Assembly (NCBI GenBank): GCA_015063655.1 | Contig: SVTU01000013.1 | Location: 1 to 16,995 of the forward strand | DNA: 16,995 nt | Source of the DNA: Oscillospiraceae bacterium | GTDB taxonomy: Bacteria; Bacillota; Clostridia; Oscillospirales; CAG-272 | Reading direction: 5' to 3' | In this document: positions 13,868-16,995 of the stretch, piece after piece | Numbering within the stretch: position 1 is the stretch's first letter | How the letters are laid out: every line of letters starts with the position of its first letter | Made by a program: the position numbers and the translations under genes | The notes under the pieces: generated by a model | What the model was told of the DNA's origin: nothing | The model's input: the letters and a program-made list of their open reading frames with translations, nothing else | Database searches by the model: none

Positions 13868-14650
13868 GTGGGAAACAAAAAGGAAAAACTGAAAAAAGCC
13901 TTTCGTGACAAGGATATACACGACGGAAAGCATTATTCCAAAAAGGTAGCGTCTCTCGTGATCTCTGCCTTTTCCGTCCTTTCCTGCGTTTTGGCTGTGC
14001 TTTTGTTTTTGTTCATCAAGCATGAAATGAGCGACACGGACGCCTTTCAGCTTTTGGTAAAGGAAAACTACCTTTTGAGTGTGCTGATCCTCATTGCCAT
14101 CTGTGCTGTGCAGGTGGTGGTGGCTTTGGTGCCCGGGGAGCTTGTCGAGGTGGCGGCAGGCTATGCCTTCGGCTCTGTTGCGGGTGCTATTTACTGCATG
14201 ATCGGTATCTCCATCGGTAGTGCGTTGGTCATTCTCCTTGTACGCAAGTTCGGCCGTCGCTTGGTGGAGGCCTTCTATCCACGAGACAAGATCGATTCCC
14301 TGCCCATTCTCAATCAACCGAAAAAGAGAAACGTCTTGACCTTTATCCTCTTTTTGATCCCGGGCACGCCCAAGGATCTGATCACCTACGTGGTCGGCAT
14401 TACCGACATGAGTATTCCGCTGTATCTTTTGCTCTCCAACGTAGCCCGCATCCCCTCTATCGTTATGTCCACCATCAGCGGTGACGCCCTCGGCTCGAAC
14501 AAATTTTTGTTTGCCGTTCTCTTTTATGCAGGCACGGCCGTTGTCAGCGGCATCGGCTATCTGATATATAAAAAACGCTTTTCCTCCAAGAATGCCCCCC
14601 TGCACGAGGAAAGCAACGAACGCTCTTCTGTCCAAAGCCCGGAAGATTGA
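13868..14650 (+). CDS. TVP38/TMEM64 (VTT/DedA-superfamily) membrane protein
   Basis: A 260-residue integral membrane protein. The start is the GTG at 13868: AAAAGGAG lies eight bases upstream, while the ATG at 13861 is out of frame and soon meets a stop. After a basic head (MGNKKEKLKKAFRDKD) there are helices at about 28-50, 68-88, 96-126, 157-178, 183-201 and 213-234. The VTT core shows VPGELVEVAAGYAFGSVAGAIY (88-109) and FLIPGTPKDLITYVVG (162-177), the two paired re-entrant-type motifs of the family. Relatives are linked to lipid scrambling or transport; the bacterial function is mostly unproven. It is the first gene of a plus-strand pair with the HPr-like gene 118 bases on; no clear terminator separates them. 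Confidence 0.9.
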   Translation: MGNKKEKLKKAFRDKDIHDGKHYSKKVASLVISAFSVLSCVLAVLLFLFIKHEMSDTDAFQLLVKENYLLSVLILIAICAVQVVVALVPGELVEVAAGYAFGSVAGAIYCMIGISIGSALVILLVRKFGRRLVEAFYPRDKIDSLPILNQPKKRNVLTFILFLIPGTPKDLITYVVGITDMSIPLYLLLSNVARIPSIVMSTISGDALGSNKFLFAVLFYAGTAVVSGIGYLIYKKRFSSKNAPLHEESNERSSVQSPED

Positions 14651-14768
14651 CTATTTTTTAACAATATTTTTTATTGATATTCATACTTTATTCATAACCA
14701 TATGGTAGAATATACCCATAATATAAGAGGAACGGTATTCGTTCTCTCAAGAAAGGAGACACAAAGCT

Positions 14769-15011
14769 ATGGCTTTTGAAGGTAATTACGAATACAAGAT
14801 TGAAATCGATACGATCGATGACGCAAAAAAGATCGTGTCTATCGCTACCAAGCTCAAAGGCAAGATCGTCTTGAAAAGCGATTCCAAGTTCTCTGTCAAT
14901 GCAAAGAGCCTGCTGGGCGTGCTTCTGGCTAAGAAACTGAATTGGAGCAATCTTCGCATCGTTATGGAAGAGGATCACTACACGGAATTTGAAAAGTTCA
15001 TCGTCAGCTGA
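14769..15011 (+). CDS. HPr-like protein without the catalytic histidine
   Basis: An 80-residue protein of HPr length and pattern. SVNAKSLLGVLLAKKL (42-57) matches the HPr regulatory-serine helix (VNAKSIMGVMSL), with S47 in place of Ser46, the HPr kinase target. The start lacks GLHARPA; instead it reads EIDTIDDAKKIVSIATKLKG, so His15 and its loop are absent. It cannot serve as a PTS phosphocarrier by the known chemistry. Non-catalytic HPr relatives such as Crh act as co-regulators through the serine, and that is the natural comparison, but Crh keeps most of the loop. AAAGGAG lies ten bases before the ATG. A -10-like TAGAAT (14706-14711) could start its transcript. It ends at a strong palindromic terminator shared with divIC. 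Confidence 0.82.
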   Translation: MAFEGNYEYKIEIDTIDDAKKIVSIATKLKGKIVLKSDSKFSVNAKSLLGVLLAKKLNWSNLRIVMEEDHYTEFEKFIVS

Positions 15012-15029
15012 TCTATGGCAACATACAAG

Positions 15030-15070
15030 CAGGGGCTGTCGCAAGTTTTCATTTGCGACAGCCCCTGTCT
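15030..15070. terminator. Bidirectional terminator between the HPr-like gene and divIC
   Basis: A perfect 15-bp stem pairs 15030-15044 with 15053-15067 (CAGGGGCTGTCGCAA arm) around an eight-base loop, followed on the plus strand by TCTTTATTT. It lies 18 bases after the HPr-like stop and 17 bases after the divIC stop, between convergent genes. The core GGGGCTGTC is shared with the element after ruvB. Confidence 0.8.
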
Positions 15071-15084
15071 TTATTTACACCAAA

Positions 15085-15387
15085 TTATTCCATATCGGTA
15101 TAATATATGATCTCATCGGGAAAGCACATGCCAAGCCGTTCTCGGGCAATGCGGATCTTATAGGCATCGTCAAGCGGCATATCCACAAGATATTGAAGCT
15201 CGTCGATGCTGTCCTGCAGCTGTTGGATATACGCTTCGTTTTCCCTCTTCTCGTCCATGATCTTGTTATACTTCATCAAGCTCCACAGGAAGAACACAAG
15301 GGAAAACACCAAAAGCAACGCAATAAAGATGCGGACAACGGAGACGGCTACGCTCTTCTTGCCAACAAAATATTTTTCAAAGCCCAC
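15085..15387 (-). CDS. divIC: Septum formation initiator, DivIC/FtsB family
   Basis: A 100-residue bitopic protein: basic cytoplasmic head (1-15), one transmembrane helix (about 17-37), a coiled coil (about 40-68, MDEKRENEAYIQQLQDSIDELQ) and the conserved C-terminal motif ARERLGMCFPDEIIYY (81-96). DivIC/FtsB binds FtsL and DivIB/FtsQ in the divisome and helps activate septal peptidoglycan synthesis. The start is the GTG at 15387, overlapping the end of yabQ by 11 bases, with GGAAGG nine bases upstream. The yabP-yabQ-divIC order is the same as in Bacillus. It ends the unit at the 15030-15067 terminator. Confidence 0.9.
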   Translation of the reverse strand: MGFEKYFVGKKSVAVSVVRIFIALLLVFSLVFFLWSLMKYNKIMDEKRENEAYIQQLQDSIDELQYLVDMPLDDAYKIRIARERLGMCFPDEIIYYTDME

Positions 15388-15988
15388 GTTCCTTCGCCTT
15401 CCCTTCCTTGTCTGCCTTCTCCGTCACAAAGCCCTGCCGTGCCAAGAGAAGCATTCTTTGCTGTTCCTTTTTATTATACCCTATCTCACGGCGTTTGGCA
15501 AGAGCGGCGTGCCATTTTTTTGCAAGTTTTTTTGCACACCGCCACAATAAGGCAAAGGGAGCGGACAGAATGCGCCACACCCACTGCCAAAGCCGCCGCA
15601 CCAGCACGCACAAAAGCCCCAAGAGCGGAAGCAGCCATCGGGACACCCCCAAGCGGTATATCAGAACGCCAAGCGCCAATGCCGCCACCGTCATAAACCG
15701 CCATATCCCCTTGTTATAGGAATAGGTCACAACAGCCAAAGCGCACGCCGCCACCGTAAACCAAAGTACGTCAAAGAGAAACAAAACCACGGCATCGGCT
15801 CTCGGTCTTTCCTTTTCTGGCACGCTCACGCCCCGCAGGGCGAGAAGGCGCACGCTCCGCATGGGAAGCCTGCGCAGTCCCAACAGCATACGAAAAAAGC
15901 ACATCACGTCATAAAGCCCACCGAGAAAAAAGCCCGCGCGAAGTGCCGCCAGGTTCAACAGCAAAAGCCCAAACGGGGATATTTCCAT
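15377..15988 (-). CDS. yabQ: Spore cortex biosynthesis membrane protein YabQ
   Basis: A 203-residue membrane protein. The start is the ATG at 15988, whose A overlaps the last base of the yabP stop (TGATG), as expected for coupling; longer in-frame versions run antisense to yabP and lack support. Helices lie at about 6-24, 65-88, 98-112 and 117-140, and the tail from about 150 is strongly basic. GGLYDVMCFFRML (23-35), LFDVLWFTVAACALAVVTYSYNKG (71-94) and the LGVLIYRLGVS stretch fit the YabQ family. In Bacillus YabQ is a mother-cell membrane protein of the forespore envelope needed for the cortex. The basic tail is longer than I would expect for a minimal YabQ. Confidence 0.85.
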   Translation of the reverse strand: MEISPFGLLLLNLAALRAGFFLGGLYDVMCFFRMLLGLRRLPMRSVRLLALRGVSVPEKERPRADAVVLFLFDVLWFTVAACALAVVTYSYNKGIWRFMTVAALALGVLIYRLGVSRWLLPLLGLLCVLVRRLWQWVWRILSAPFALLWRCAKKLAKKWHAALAKRREIGYNKKEQQRMLLLARQGFVTEKADKEGKAKERGL

Positions 15989-16272
15989 CAGCGGCTTCGC
16001 CTTCCGAACAAGCCGCGCTTGCCCTCCTCGGCAGAGCGGTACAGTATGGCATCGATCTGCCCTGTAAGCGTTACCTGCCCTCGCTCGGTATCCAAAACGC
16101 CGATGCGAAGCTGGCTTCCCTCGATGCACAGCTCTCCGCACAGCGTTTGCAATAACACATAGGTTTCGTCAAAGCCCGTTACCTCCTTGACTCCCGATAT
16201 GCTCATATCGTGCCTATCGGCAAGCGCAAGGCTGTGCGTATCCTTGAGTGTTGTTTTTTCCTGACCGTTCAT
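15988..16272 (-). CDS. yabP: Spore cortex protein YabP
   Basis: A 94-residue protein of the YabP/YqfC family. The core SISGVKEVTGFDETYVLLQTLCGEL at about 24-48, GSQLRIGVLDTERGQVTLTGQIDAILY at 52-78 is the family pattern of short beta strands. YabP works with YabQ in forming the spore cortex, expressed in the mother cell in Bacillus. GGGAGG lies seven bases before the ATG. A candidate sigma-E promoter sits directly upstream (16299-16327). It is coupled to yabQ by stop/start overlap, and follows rqcP with a 62-base gap. Confidence 0.9.
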   Translation of the reverse strand: MNGQEKTTLKDTHSLALADRHDMSISGVKEVTGFDETYVLLQTLCGELCIEGSQLRIGVLDTERGQVTLTGQIDAILYRSAEEGKRGLFGRRSR

Positions 16273-16298
16273 AGCATCCTCCCATCATGTCTTAATGA

Positions 16299-16327
16299 AG
16301 CATATGAGAGAATGCGCATTTTTATTC
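16299..16327 (-). promoter_or_regulatory. Candidate sigma-E (mother-cell) promoter of yabPQ
   Basis: The minus strand carries GAATAAA (16321-16327), 14 bases, then CATATGCT (16299-16306), close to the sigma-E pattern (GAATATT-like, CATACAAT-like) with a few mismatches. The start would fall about 20 bases before the yabP ATG, just upstream of its ribosome binding site. yabP is a sigma-E gene in Bacillus. Confidence 0.4.
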
Positions 16328-16334
16328 TGGTCCG

Positions 16335-16580
16335 TTAGGATTCAATGATCTCGTACATGCTTGACGCTTCTGCCTTGCCCACCGTTTCCTTCACGGACAG
16401 CACGCGCACCTGCAAGGTACGCTGGCCAAAGGTGATGCACAGCACGTCGCCCACCTTAACGTCATAGGACGCCTTGGCCCTTCTGCCGTTGACCGTCACG
16501 TGGTCGGCATCGCACGCATCGTTTGCTACCGTGCGCCGCTTGATGATACGGGACACCTTCAAATATTTATCTAATCTCAT
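16335..16580 (-). CDS. rqcP: S4-domain protein RqcP (YabO), ribosome quality control
   Basis: An 81-residue protein that is almost entirely an S4 RNA-binding domain (MRLDKYLKVSRIIKRRTVAN, then VTVNGRRAKASYDVKVGDVL), of the Hsp15/RqcP group. RqcP (B. subtilis YabO) works with RqcH on stalled 50S subunits to drive C-terminal alanine tailing of the stuck nascent chain. The next genes yabP, yabQ and divIC match the Bacillus yabOPQ-divIC cluster, which supports the call. GAGG lies before the ATG; there is no separate promoter, so transcription probably runs through from hup past a partial terminator. Confidence 0.92.
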   Translation of the reverse strand: MRLDKYLKVSRIIKRRTVANDACDADHVTVNGRRAKASYDVKVGDVLCITFGQRTLQVRVLSVKETVGKAEASSMYEIIES

Positions 16581-16602
16581 CGTGATTACCTCAATAAGAA
16601 GT

Positions 16603-16634
16603 GGGCTGTCTCAAACGAAAATTCGAGACAGCCC
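16603..16634 (-). terminator. Palindromic hairpin between hup and rqcP, partial terminator
   Basis: The 10-bp arms GGGCTGTCTC at 16603-16612 and its complement at 16625-16634 flank an inner CGAA..TTCG stem. On the minus strand only a weak pyrimidine run (CTTCTT) follows, so it probably acts as a leaky terminator that lets rqcP be read from hup. It shares the GGCTGTCTC core with the palindrome after ruvB. Confidence 0.6.
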
Positions 16635-16643
16635 TCTATGTTA

Positions 16644-16916
16644 TTAGTTGATAGCGTCCTTCAGGCCCTTGCCTGCGGAAAATGCGGGAGCCTTGGAGGC
16701 TGCGATCTGAATGGTCTCACCCGTCTTGGGGTTGCGGCCCTCTCTTGCTGCTCTCTCCTTAACCTCGAAGGTACCAAAGCCAACAAGCTGAACCTTGTCG
16801 CCTGCCTTCAATGCCTCTGCGATAGCCTCGGTCAATGCGTTAACGGCTGCCTCTGCGTCCTTCTTCTTGAGATCTGCTTTTGCTGCAACTGCTTCAATAA
16901 GCTGTGTCTTATTCAT
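16644..16916 (-). CDS. hup: DNA-binding protein HU
   Basis: A 90-residue HU, the standard length. It has MNKTQLIEAVA at the start, a helical dimer core (1-40), and the signature GFGTFEVKERAAREGRNPKTGE at 46-67, including the arm with the DNA-intercalating proline at 63. HU bends and compacts DNA as a dimer. AGGAAGG lies 9-10 bases before the ATG, and the stop is doubled (TAATAA). A -10-like TATAAT (16981-16986) lies about 65 bases upstream. Confidence 0.97.
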   Translation of the reverse strand: MNKTQLIEAVAAKADLKKKDAEAAVNALTEAIAEALKAGDKVQLVGFGTFEVKERAAREGRNPKTGETIQIAASKAPAFSAGKGLKDAIN

Positions 16917-16949
16917 GTTCTTTTTCCTTCCTCATATTTTTTGTCATCT

Positions 16950-16965
16950 GACGAAAGGCTTCGTC
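16950..16965 (-). other. Small hairpin in the hup leader
   Basis: GACGAA at 16950-16955 and TTCGTC at 16960-16965 pair perfectly around a four-base loop within the likely 5' leader of hup, about 35 bases before the ATG. It may stabilise or slightly tune the mRNA; nothing in the sequence shows more. Confidence 0.4.
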
Positions 16966-16980
16966 ATTGATTATGGTATT

Positions 16981-16986
16981 ATTATA
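16981..16986 (-). promoter_or_regulatory. Probable -10 of the hup promoter
   Basis: The minus strand reads TATAAT at this position. The matching -35 would lie just beyond the right edge of the window, so the promoter cannot be completed here. Confidence 0.55.
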
Positions 16987-16995
16987 TCACAATTT

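Overview
The window is a stretch of a Bacillota chromosome, most likely an endospore-forming member of the Clostridia. The evidence is the gene content and order: hup, an S4-domain rqcP, yabP, yabQ and divIC in that order, a PdaA-type muramic-lactam deacetylase, Tex, clostridial promoters and strong AGGAGG-type ribosome binding sites. Nearly every gene is a recognisable core gene. I see no prophage, CRISPR array, complete insertion sequence or tRNA/rRNA gene. Most genes lie on the minus strand; only ruvB, the VTT membrane protein and the HPr-like gene are on the plus strand.

Layout, left to right. (1) 2-298 is the C-terminal end of ruvB. (2) 299-568 is gene-free but highly structured: a perfect 19-bp palindrome, further hairpins and 9-bp terminal inverted repeats. 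(3) 569-2067 holds two coupled secreted NodB-type polysaccharide deacetylases, the upstream one being PdaA (spore cortex). (4) 2215-3327 is an orphan MsmX/UgpC-type sugar-transporter ATPase with its own promoter and terminator. (5) 3515-10271 is a long minus-strand run: S41 protease, greA, an unknown anchored protein, a DMT-family transporter, a previously hidden 32-residue membrane peptide, rsuA and tex. (6) 10439-11524 is a CdaR/PucR-type regulator with its own promoter. (7) 11669-13238 is birA-rsmE, a two-gene operon behind a near-consensus promoter. (8) 13439-13699 is a small unknown beta-rich protein in a stand-alone unit. (9) 13868-15011 on the plus strand holds a VTT/TVP38 membrane protein and a histidine-less HPr-like protein. 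(10) 15085-16916 on the minus strand is hup, rqcP, yabP, yabQ and divIC.

The genes fall into a few jobs: translation and transcription quality control (rqcP, rsmE, rsuA, greA, tex), sporulation and division (yabPQ, pdaA, divIC), DNA structure and repair (hup, ruvB), and carbohydrate-linked functions (MsmX-type ATPase, HPr-like protein, CdaR-type regulator). The links among the last group are inference only.

I do not see a clearly new multi-gene system. The items most worth a second look are the structured palindromic element after ruvB and its relatives at two other gene ends, an HPr paralogue that keeps the regulatory serine but has lost the whole catalytic-histidine loop, a biotin ligase with unusual substitutions in the biotinyl-AMP loop, the 32-residue membrane peptide, a leader with mutually exclusive hairpins before the S41 protease, and a small protein with a faint FAIM-like pattern. 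Several start codons were chosen internally from ribosome binding sites, and the reasons are given in each entry.
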